From Streptomyces sp. NRRL WC-3605 (lineage in GTDB: Bacteria; Actinomycetota; Actinomycetes; Streptomycetales; Streptomycetaceae), in the NCBI RefSeq assembly GCF_001509795.1, contig NZ_LLZN01000100.1:1-14257 (forward strand): DNA of 14,257 nucleotides, read 5' to 3'. Made by a program: the position numbers and the translations under genes. The notes under the pieces were generated by a model. It ran no database searches. It was given only the letters and a program-made list of their open reading frames with translations, and was not told the origin of the DNA. Below are positions 7,300 through 12,813 of the stretch, in pieces. Within the stretch, counting starts at the first letter, position 1, and each line of letters opens with the position of its first letter.

Positions 7300-8618
7300 C
7301 GCCCGTCACCTCCTGGACGATTGCTGCGGGTGTTGCCTGCGTGCGGGGTGTTCACCGGGCTGCTCGAACGGGGTGCGGGTGCGGCGGAGGGGACAGATCC
7401 GCCGCCCCCGTTCGAGGAGCGCGAGCTGTGGGCGGCGACGCCGCCGGAGGCCGGGTTGGCCGGGCGGGGGGCACTGGCCGCACCCCCTCCGGCGTTGTTG
7501 TCGGCCCGGGAGCTGTGCGTCTTGATGCCCTGGGCGACGAGGGTGGCCGGGGAGCTGATGACGGCCGCGGCCTTGCTCTCGGCGCCGCGCATGATGCGGT
7601 TGTTGCGGGTGTTCGCGATCTCGTCGCCGAAGCCGGGGACGAAGCGGTAGATCATCGCCGAGGCGAAGATCGCGAGCAGGATGATGGCGAGGCCGGAGAC
7701 CACGGCGGCCAGGGAGTCGGGGCCCTCCTCGCTGGCGAGGGCGCCGGCGAGGCCGAGGACGATGACGATGACCGGCTTCACCAGGATGACGGCGATCATG
7801 ATGCCGGCCCAGCGGCGGACGTGGCCCCAGAGGTCCTTGTCGACGAGACCGGCGTAGACGACGACGCCGAGCAGGGCGCCGACGTAGAGCAGCACGGCCC
7901 GGATGTAGAGCTCCAGGTAGAGGATGCCGGCGGCGAGGATCGAGATCAGCGAGACCAGGATCAGCATGATCGGGCCGCCGCCGATGTCGTCGCCCTTCTC
8001 CAGGGCCTCGGAGAACGTGCCGAAGAACGTGTCCGTCTGGTTGCCGGTCGCCTTCGCCAGGACGTCGCTGACGCCGTCGGTCGCCGAGACGACGGTGTAG
8101 AGGACGAGGGGCGTGAAGGCGGACGCCAGCACCGTGAGCCAGAGGAAGCCGATGGCCTCCGACAGGGCGGTCGCGAACGGCACGCCGCGTACGGCGCGCT
8201 TGGTGACGGCGAGCAGCCACAGGACGAGGGTGAGGATGGCGGAGGCGCCGAAGACGACGGCGTAGTGCTTCAGGAACGTGAGGTTCGTGAAGTCGACGGC
8301 CGCGGTCTCCTTCACGGCGTCGCTGAGCCGGTCGACGGTCCACGCGGCGGCGTCGGCACAGCCCTTGGCGAGGGAGGAGAGGGGGTCGAGGGTGGTGGTG
8401 GGGTCGGTGAGGGAGGGGGTGCCGGACTTTTTGCCGCCGCCGTTGTCCTTCTCGCAGTAGTCCTTGGCAGGGCCGACGATGAGGTCGCAGTTGTCACCGG
8501 TCGGACTCGGTGAGGGGGACGGTGCGGCGACGGCACGCGTGGCCAGCAGGACGACCGTGGTCTGCACAGCGGCGAGGGTGGCGGCGACCCTGAGTACGCG
8601 GCGCGGGCTATCGGGCAT
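7296..8618 (-). CDS. VirB6/TrbL-like polytopic T4SS channel protein with signal peptide
   Basis: This 440-residue protein probably forms the inner-membrane channel. It begins with a classical Sec signal peptide (MPDSPRRVLR, hydrophobic to residue 30, cleavage likely after AVAA at 32). A short outside region follows with Ser-Pro repeats and three cysteines (44, 55, 87) that could make disulfides. Six TM segments lie at about 119-140, 155-178, 216-235, 238-258, 272-293 and 302-327. The tail (345-440) is Gly/Ser/Pro-rich and looks disordered. Topology, length and the TM-loop-TM core fit VirB6/TrbL. I start at the ATG at 8618, with GGAGGG seven bases upstream; the frame is open to 8639 but that start has no good RBS. 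It overlaps the VirB8-like gene by 11 bases and the next gene by 4. Confidence 0.87.
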   Translation of the reverse strand: MPDSPRRVLRVAATLAAVQTTVVLLATRAVAAPSPSPSPTGDNCDLIVGPAKDYCEKDNGGGKKSGTPSLTDPTTTLDPLSSLAKGCADAAAWTVDRLSDAVKETAAVDFTNLTFLKHYAVVFGASAILTLVLWLLAVTKRAVRGVPFATALSEAIGFLWLTVLASAFTPLVLYTVVSATDGVSDVLAKATGNQTDTFFGTFSEALEKGDDIGGGPIMLILVSLISILAAGILYLELYIRAVLLYVGALLGVVVYAGLVDKDLWGHVRRWAGIMIAVILVKPVIVIVLGLAGALASEEGPDSLAAVVSGLAIILLAIFASAMIYRFVPGFGDEIANTRNNRIMRGAESKAAAVISSPATLVAQGIKTHSSRADNNAGGGAASAPRPANPASGGVAAHSSRSSNGGGGSVPSAAPAPRSSSPVNTPHAGNTRSNRPGGDGR

Positions 8619-9414
8619 ACGTGAACCCTCCGTACTCATTGACGGCCTTGGCCATTTCCTCGGCGCTGGATGCCTTGTTGTCGCCCGGGACGGGCGCAGG
8701 GCCGTCCTTCTGGGAGAAGCTGTCGACCTTCCAGTCTTCGTCCGCCCAACGCAGTTGCAGCGTCATGGTGAACCAGTCGGTGCTGGCCGGGTTCGTGGAG
8801 CTCTCCCCGGCCATACCGAACACGCCCGTGCACCACACCTCGACGGCCGCGGCCGTGGCCGAGTAGCTCGTGACCTTGGTGCCGATCGGTACCGTTCGGG
8901 AGACGTAGGTGTTGCCGGCGGTGGCCGTGCCGTCGTCGCTCAGGCCGATGCTGCTCAGAAAGTCCTTCGAGTACGCCTTGTCGAGCTTGGCGGAGAGTTC
9001 GGCCTGTCTGGCCTCGACGAAGACTTGTCGCACGATGTCGGCCCGGCGTGCGGGCTGCAGGATGTCGGCCGAGACCAGCGTCACCGCGTAATTGGCGGCA
9101 GCGCTCTGCGCCCCCTGTTCGTCGTGGGCGTAGCCGCCGGGGATGCCTGCCGACCTGCCCTTGACGGGGCGGGTGCCCGTGGCCGCCGTGGAGGAGGCCT
9201 GAGGTTTGTCCTCGTCACCCGCGGCGGAGCCGGAACCGCTGCCTCCGCGGTTCGCGAAGGCGATCGCAGCGATGAGGAGCACGACCACCCCGACGACCGT
9301 GATCATGCTCCGGGACGACGAACGGCCCCCTCTGCGCGCGCCCCCGTACACGTCACCGCCGGCTTCGGGCAGCCGGGTGCGGGTCTGCCCCTCCCGATCG
9401 TCTCCGAGACTCAT
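8608..9414 (-). CDS. VirB8-like bitopic T4SS scaffold protein (conjugal transfer protein family)
   Basis: This 268-residue protein has a short basic, Arg/Gly-rich cytoplasmic N-terminus, one TM helix (MITVVGVVVLLIAAIAFA, 37-54), a low-complexity Gly/Ser linker, and an extracytoplasmic domain from about 88. That domain has an alpha-helical start (EQGAQSAAANYAVTLVSA) and then beta-rich sequence ending FTMTLQLRWADEDWKVDSF, the pattern of NTF2-like VirB8/TcpC domains. The likely role is the scaffold that joins the channel to the pilin or wall layer. The ATG at 9414 has GAGGGGG about 10 bases upstream; the frame is open upstream to 9522 but the added sequence looks non-coding. It is the second gene of the operon, 183 bases after the VirB2-like gene. 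The VirB8 assignment rests on topology, fold pattern and context. Confidence 0.82.
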   Translation of the reverse strand: MSLGDDREGQTRTRLPEAGGDVYGGARRGGRSSSRSMITVVGVVVLLIAAIAFANRGGSGSGSAAGDEDKPQASSTAATGTRPVKGRSAGIPGGYAHDEQGAQSAAANYAVTLVSADILQPARRADIVRQVFVEARQAELSAKLDKAYSKDFLSSIGLSDDGTATAGNTYVSRTVPIGTKVTSYSATAAAVEVWCTGVFGMAGESSTNPASTDWFTMTLQLRWADEDWKVDSFSQKDGPAPVPGDNKASSAEEMAKAVNEYGGFTYAR

Positions 9415-9563
9415 GCCGCGTACGCCCCCTCGGCGTCGGACGGATACACGTTGGAGTACGACGGTAGCCGCGCTGGTTCCCGCGCGGGCGCGGTGTGGTG
9501 ACTGGACATCAGGGAGACGCAACCTCAGCCGGTGGGCACGACGGGTGGGTAGGGGACGACGAG

Positions 9564-9577
9564 CCGGGCGTGCCCGG
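9564..9577 (-). terminator. Small stem-loop after the VirB2-like gene (possible attenuator)
   Basis: On the minus strand, CCGGG and CCCGG pair around a CACG loop (5-bp GC stem), about 20 bases after the VirB2-like stop. The stem sits in the only sizeable gap (183 bases) inside the operon. It could reduce read-through or protect the upstream mRNA 3' end, giving more of the small membrane peptide than of the rest. It is short and has no U-tract, so this is tentative. Confidence 0.25.
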
Positions 9578-9597
9578 GAGGACGGAGGGGTGAGGCG

Positions 9598-9906
9598 CTA
9601 GACGGCCATGCCGTACACGATGGTGAAGAGCGTGCCCAGGGAGCCGATGATGAAGACGCCCGTCAGGCCGGCGACGATCAGGCCCTTGCCCTGCTCGGCG
9701 CTGAACGTGTCCCGCAGGGCCGTGGCGCCGATGCGCTGTTTGGCCGCCCCCCAGATGGCGATCCCGAGGCAGATCAGGATGGCGACCGCCATGACGACCT
9801 GGATCATCGTCTTGGCTTCGTTTCCCAGCGCTCCGAACGGACCCCAGTCCGGGGCGATTCCGCCGATGATGGTGTTGATGTCGCCCTTGTCGGCCGCAAA
9901 GAACAT
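9598..9906 (-). CDS. VirB2-like small two-TM membrane protein (putative T4SS pilin/core peptide)
   Basis: This 102-residue protein has a polar N-terminus (ADKGDINTIIGG), TM1 at about 33-54, a short basic cytoplasmic loop (AAKQRIGATALRDTFSAEQ) and TM2 at about 76-99, ending three residues later. Two helices joined by a small positive loop is the layout of mature VirB2/TrbC pilins, and its place as first gene of a VirB8-VirB6-VirB4 operon supports that. Unlike VirB2 it has no long cleavable leader. I chose the ATG at 9906, with GGCGGTGA five bases upstream. A GTG at 9915 adds three residues but has its AGGGG only two bases away. No sequence motif proves pilin function; a small membrane subunit of another kind is possible. 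Confidence 0.8.
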   Translation of the reverse strand: MFFAADKGDINTIIGGIAPDWGPFGALGNEAKTMIQVVMAVAILICLGIAIWGAAKQRIGATALRDTFSAEQGKGLIVAGLTGVFIIGSLGTLFTIVYGMAV

Positions 9907-10024
9907 GTAAGTCACCGCCCCTGTCGGGTAGTTCCACGGTCCCCCCGCAACGCGCAGAGGTCAGGTCTCATTCTCGCCGACAATGCCGCTTCCGTATGTC
10001 GACTTGGCGTCATTGATGGTCGGG

Positions 10025-10036
10025 ATTCGTACGAAT
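10025..10036. promoter_or_regulatory. Perfect 12-bp palindrome upstream of the T4SS-like operon
   Basis: ATTCGTACGAAT is a perfect palindrome about 120 bases upstream of the VirB2-like start. It is AT-richer than its surroundings and lies 12 bases from the BldD-like box. It is a candidate operator for an unidentified dimeric regulator. Confidence 0.35.
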
Positions 10037-10047
10037 AGCTCGTATGG

Positions 10048-10060
10048 TCACTCTGTGTAT
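10048..10060. promoter_or_regulatory. BldD-like binding site
   Basis: TCACTCTGTGTAT matches the published BldD consensus TnACnC(A/T)GnGTnA at every defined position except the last base (T instead of A). It lies about 140 bases upstream of the first gene of the T4SS-like operon. BldD with c-di-GMP represses developmental genes during vegetative growth in Streptomyces, so the operon may be switched on during aerial growth or sporulation. The promoter elements themselves are not clear, so the distance to the start of transcription is unknown. Confidence 0.45.
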
Positions 10061-10183
10061 CACGCCAGGTTACGCCGGGCAACGAGGCCTGAGCGGAACC
10101 TGGGGTGCGGTTCTGTCGTTAGCCCCTCTTCGCGCCGGTGCCGCTTCTGGCGGACGCCCGGGTGAGGGGTCGTGCCCGTGTCC

Positions 10184-10214
10184 TGCGGGTGAAGGCTATC
10201 CCGCGCGGGTGAAC
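10184..10214 (-). promoter_or_regulatory. PHO-box-like repeat pair
   Basis: Read on the minus strand, GTTCACCCGCG (10204-10214) fits the 11-base PhoP direct-repeat unit as I know it for Streptomyces. CTTCACCCGCA (10184-10194) is a weaker copy starting 20 bases later. True PHO boxes have units at 11- or 22-base spacing, so this is off-phase by two bases. A third, partial CGGGTGA copy is at 10159-10165. It is about 280 bases upstream of the operon start. Confidence 0.2.
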
Positions 10215-10335
10215 CGGCGCGTGACAGGGTGTCAGGCACTGCACCCCTCACCGAAAGGCATCGCGGGTCCCGCCCTCAGGTATCGGGGGTGGGCGACGCC
10301 CGTTCGTCGAGGAGTGGCCGGAATCGCACGGTGCC

Positions 10336-10698
10336 TCAGGCGGACGTGCCGTCCGCGGTGGGCAGGGAGTCCCGTACGGCCCGCGCGGTCGCGGTGGGGT
10401 CGTAGCCCTCGGGGACGCCGTCGACCAGGATGATGTCCCCCGCGATGTGACGGGTGCGCAGCGGGGCGATCTCCCGGTAGGCGGGGGAGTTCCACCAGGC
10501 GCGGGCCTCCTCGAGGCCGGGGAAGGCGATCATCACCACGGCGCCGGGCCAGGCGCCCTCGACCGTCTCGTGCGCGGTGCCGTGCACGAGGAAGCGGCCG
10601 CCGTACGGCGTGAAGGTCGCGGTGATGCGGTCGATGTACTCGGCGACCTCGGGGTGCGGGGTGATGTCGCGGAGGTGGGCTATCGCGTAGGCGGGCAT
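10336..10698 (-). CDS. DUF1330 domain-containing protein
   Basis: This 120-residue soluble protein has the DUF1330 pattern: a strand-forming N-terminus (MPAYAIAHLRDI), Y...I...F..YGGRFLVHG at 21-40, VEGAWPG...MIAFP at 46-60, the helix EEARAWWNSPAYREIAPLR, and the closing strand IILVDGVP. The family has a ferredoxin-like alpha/beta dimer fold of uncertain function, related to dimeric alpha-beta barrels. The ATG start has GGGAGG five bases upstream. A GCGGACG-TGC-CGTCCGC hairpin (10340-10356) overlaps the stop region and may end its transcript. It sits between the operon and the wall hydrolase, transcribed toward the operon, with no evident role in secretion. Confidence 0.9.
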   Translation of the reverse strand: MPAYAIAHLRDITPHPEVAEYIDRITATFTPYGGRFLVHGTAHETVEGAWPGAVVMIAFPGLEEARAWWNSPAYREIAPLRTRHIAGDIILVDGVPEGYDPTATARAVRDSLPTADGTSA

Positions 10699-10846
10699 GG
10701 GGTCCTCCCGGTCGGGACTGTTCGGATCGGGTCGAGCGGCCTGCGACGCGATCGTGGCACGCCGGCCAAGCCGGGATCGATTACCCGCCGGGTCATGCGC
10801 GGGAGACGGGTGGGCCGGTTGCCGGGGCGCGGGCGCGGGAAGCTCC

Positions 10847-10852
10847 TACACT
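10847..10852 (+). promoter_or_regulatory. Candidate -10 element for the wall hydrolase gene
   Basis: TACACT fits the TAnnnT housekeeping -10 and sits 39 bases before the GTG start, giving a short leader with the GAGGGG ribosome binding site. The only -35-like TTGCCG is 22 bases further up, too far for a standard promoter, so the call is tentative. Confidence 0.3.
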
Positions 10853-10891
10853 GGCGCGGGCGGACTCCCGGCGGGTGAGGGGCGATTGACG

Positions 10892-11893
10892 GTGCGTAAG
10901 GCTTGGATCGTGGCGGGTTCCGCCGTCGCGGCGGGGCTGAGCTTCGTGATGGTGCTCGTCGTCGGGGTGTACCTCGTCGCCGGGAACCTGGCGGGCGGTC
11001 TGAGCGGCGGCGCCCGCAATCTGGCCAAGGGCGCGGTGCCGGCCGCGTACCAGGCGCTCGTGGAGAAGTGGGGCAACCTCTGCCCCGCCATCAACCCGGC
11101 CCTGCTCGCCGCCCAGCTGTACCAGGAGAGCGGCTTCAACCCGAAGGCGCAGAGCGCGGCGGCGGCCCAGGGGATCGCGCAGTTCATCCCGGGCACCTGG
11201 GCCACCCACGGCATCGACGGCGACGGTGACGGCGACCGTGACGTGTGGGACCCGGCGGACGCCATCCCGTCGGCCGCGTCGTACGACTGCTCGCTCGCCA
11301 AGTACGTGAAGGACGTGCCCGGCGACCCGAAGCGGAACATGCTGGCGTCGTACAACGCCGGGGCGTACGCGGTCATCAAGTACCGGGGCGTGCCGCCGTA
11401 CAAGGAGACCCAGAACTACGTGAAGACGATCACGACTCTGGAGGAGAGCTTCGCCGCGCCGGTCTCCCGGCTCGACCCGAGCAAGCAGGCCGCCGGGGCC
11501 ATCGCCTACGCGCAGAAGAAGCTGGGCACCCTCTACCTCTGGGGCGGCGACGGCACCGCCGAGGACGGCGGGCGCTTCGACTGCTCGGGGCTGACCAAGG
11601 CCGCCTACGAGAGCGTCGGCGTCACGCTGCCCCGCGTGGCCAACGACCAGTGGAACGCGGGGCCGCATCCGGCCAGGAACGAACTGCTTCCCGGGGATCT
11701 GGTGTTCTTCTCGGACGACCTCGGGAACTCACGGGCCATCCGGCATGTCGGCATTTATGTCGGCGGCGGATACATGATCGACGCCCCGAGAACAGGTGCT
11801 GTGATCCGGTTCGACCCGATCGACACCCCCGACTACTTCGGGGCCACCCGGGTGACGGAGGATGGCGCGAAAGCGCTGCCCACGACGGTGTAG
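10892..11893 (+). CDS. Bifunctional lytic transglycosylase / NlpC-P60 (C40) peptidase, VirB1-like
   Basis: This 333-residue membrane-anchored wall hydrolase has one N-terminal TM helix (about 5-30) that places the rest outside the cell. The SLT-type transglycosylase domain (about 55-185) has catalytic Glu79 in QLYQESGFNP and the family's QGIAQFIPGTW and ASYNAGAYAV motifs. The NlpC/P60 domain (about 200-320) has catalytic Cys231 in FDCSGL and His285 in RHVGIYVG, with IDAP nearby as the probable third-residue site. This SLT plus NlpC/P60 pair is that of Gram-positive VirB1 proteins such as Tn916 Orf14, which open peptidoglycan for a T4SS. The GTG at 10892 has GAGGGG 9 bases upstream; a TTG at 10886 is too close to it. 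It is transcribed away from the operon, one gene removed. A general growth or sporulation hydrolase is the alternative. Confidence 0.93.
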   Translation: MRKAWIVAGSAVAAGLSFVMVLVVGVYLVAGNLAGGLSGGARNLAKGAVPAAYQALVEKWGNLCPAINPALLAAQLYQESGFNPKAQSAAAAQGIAQFIPGTWATHGIDGDGDGDRDVWDPADAIPSAASYDCSLAKYVKDVPGDPKRNMLASYNAGAYAVIKYRGVPPYKETQNYVKTITTLEESFAAPVSRLDPSKQAAGAIAYAQKKLGTLYLWGGDGTAEDGGRFDCSGLTKAAYESVGVTLPRVANDQWNAGPHPARNELLPGDLVFFSDDLGNSRAIRHVGIYVGGGYMIDAPRTGAVIRFDPIDTPDYFGATRVTEDGAKALPTTV

Positions 11894-11972
11894 ACGGAGC
11901 GTTAACCCTCCCCCTGAGCTGCGATGACGGGTCTCTCTTCGATAACGTCTGCGTGATCATTCAGTGGAGTGT

Positions 11973-11999
11973 GGAACGTATCGACGGGGACCGTGCGTT
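11973..11999 (+). promoter_or_regulatory. Possible ECF-sigma promoter before the PAP2 gene
   Basis: The 195-base gap between the hydrolase and the PAP2 gene contains GGAAC (11973-11977) and GTT (11997-11999) with 19 bases between, resembling ECF-type (SigR/SigE-class) promoters, about 90 bases before the PAP2 ATG. An imperfect inverted repeat, TCGATAACGT (11939-11948) and ACGTATCGA (11976-11984), overlaps it. I see no clear terminator for the hydrolase gene in the gap. Short motifs of this kind arise often by chance. Confidence 0.2.
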
Positions 12000-12088
12000 C
12001 CTGGTGACGTAGCCGGATCTACACCACGGGGGTGGGCGGAGCGGCGTACGCAGGATGCGCCGAGAGACGATGAAGGGGCCGCGGCAAC

Positions 12089-12799
12089 ATGGCTGGACTC
12101 GCAGAATCCGGGTCGAACCCCGACGTCGAGCTGCTGTACGACATCAACGGCCTGGCCAAGGACGCGCCGCACTGGTTCGACCGGGTCATGGAGTACGTCG
12201 GTGAGTACGGCGTGCTGCTCGGCCTGGTCCTGGCCGTGCTGTGGTGCTGGTGGACCGTACGGCGGCGCGGCGCGGAGGACGCGGCATCCTCGGTGGCCGC
12301 GCTCGTGTGGGCGCCGCTGGCCGCGGGCATCGCCGTCCTCGTGAACGTGCCGATAAGGGGCTTCGTGGAACGCCCCCGGCCCTTCAACGACCATCAGGGG
12401 CTCGAGGTCCTGGTCAGCGGCAAGACCGACTACTCCTTCGTCAGCGACCACGCCACCATCGCGATGGCCCTCGGCGTCGCCCTGTTCGTCGCCAACCGCA
12501 GGTTCGGCCTCGTCGGCATCGGCCTCGCGCTGCTCGAAGGCTTCTGCCGGGTCTACATGGGCGTGCACTACCCGACCGACGTCGTCGGCGGGTTCGCGCT
12601 CGGCACGGCCGTCGCCCTGCTCCTGTCCCCGCTGGCCATGGCCCTGCTGACGCCGCTCATGTCCGCCATCGAGCGCTCCCCGCGCGGCGGTTGGCTGATC
12701 CGGGCGCGCGGGCGGTCCGGGGACGACGGCAGCGGCGCGCTGCTGCGCGGCACGCGCAAGGACGGCCCCGGGGCCGAGGAGCGGGACCTCGCCGCCTGA
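12089..12799 (+). CDS. PAP2-family (BcrC-like) membrane phosphatase
   Basis: This 236-residue polytopic protein is probably an undecaprenyl-pyrophosphate or other lipid phosphatase. The three PAP2 motifs are present in modified form. C1 reads R90-GFVERP-RP, with Arg in place of the usual Lys. C2 is SFVSDHA, with His121; SDH rather than SGH is typical of BcrC. C3 is C153-R154-VYMGV-H160-YPT-D164, with Cys in place of the usual Ser but catalytic Arg, His and Asp kept. TM segments lie around 40-57, 68-86, 122-135, 138-152 and 166-190, followed by a charged, disordered C-terminus from about 195. The ATG at 12089 has AAGGGG 10 bases upstream. It follows the wall hydrolase by 195 bases on the same strand; both concern the cell envelope, but a shared operon is not shown. 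Confidence 0.93.
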   Translation: MAGLAESGSNPDVELLYDINGLAKDAPHWFDRVMEYVGEYGVLLGLVLAVLWCWWTVRRRGAEDAASSVAALVWAPLAAGIAVLVNVPIRGFVERPRPFNDHQGLEVLVSGKTDYSFVSDHATIAMALGVALFVANRRFGLVGIGLALLEGFCRVYMGVHYPTDVVGGFALGTAVALLLSPLAMALLTPLMSAIERSPRGGWLIRARGRSGDDGSGALLRGTRKDGPGAEERDLAA

Positions 12800-12813
12800 G
12801 GCGGTCAGAGGCG

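Larger units (their letters stand above)
9907..10335. other. Gene-free region upstream of the T4SS-like operon
   Basis: I see no convincing gene in these 429 bases; the open frames here lack Streptomyces-like third-position GC bias and good ribosome binding sites. The region holds the operon's leader and presumably its promoter, a BldD-like box (10048-10060), a perfect palindrome (10025-10036), CGGGTGA direct repeats (10159-10213), a TGACA-GGG-TGTCA palindrome (10222-10234), and a 10-bp inverted repeat (GGTGAGGGGT at 10161-10170, ACCCCTCACC at 10243-10252). A small RNA cannot be excluded. Confidence 0.6.

Noticed and set aside
3478..7650. Very long plus-strand open frame (1390 codons) antisense to the operon
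   Set aside because: It is a GC-rich shadow. It spans four minus-strand genes with clear domains and is low-complexity, rich in Arg, Gly, Val, Asp and Glu, with no recognisable domain.
9415..9522. N-terminal extension of the VirB8-like protein
   Set aside because: The extra residues are Arg-rich and lack a good ribosome binding site; MSLGDD at 9414 gives the expected short cytoplasmic tail before the TM helix.
2752..9906. Integrative conjugative element
   Set aside because: No relaxase, integrase, excisionase, tRNA attachment site or flanking direct repeats were seen, and composition matches the neighbours.
10044..10433. Plus-strand open frame of 129 codons in the region upstream of the operon
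   Set aside because: It runs antisense into the DUF1330 gene, has no good ribosome binding site, and its product is Arg/Gly/Pro-rich without recognisable features.
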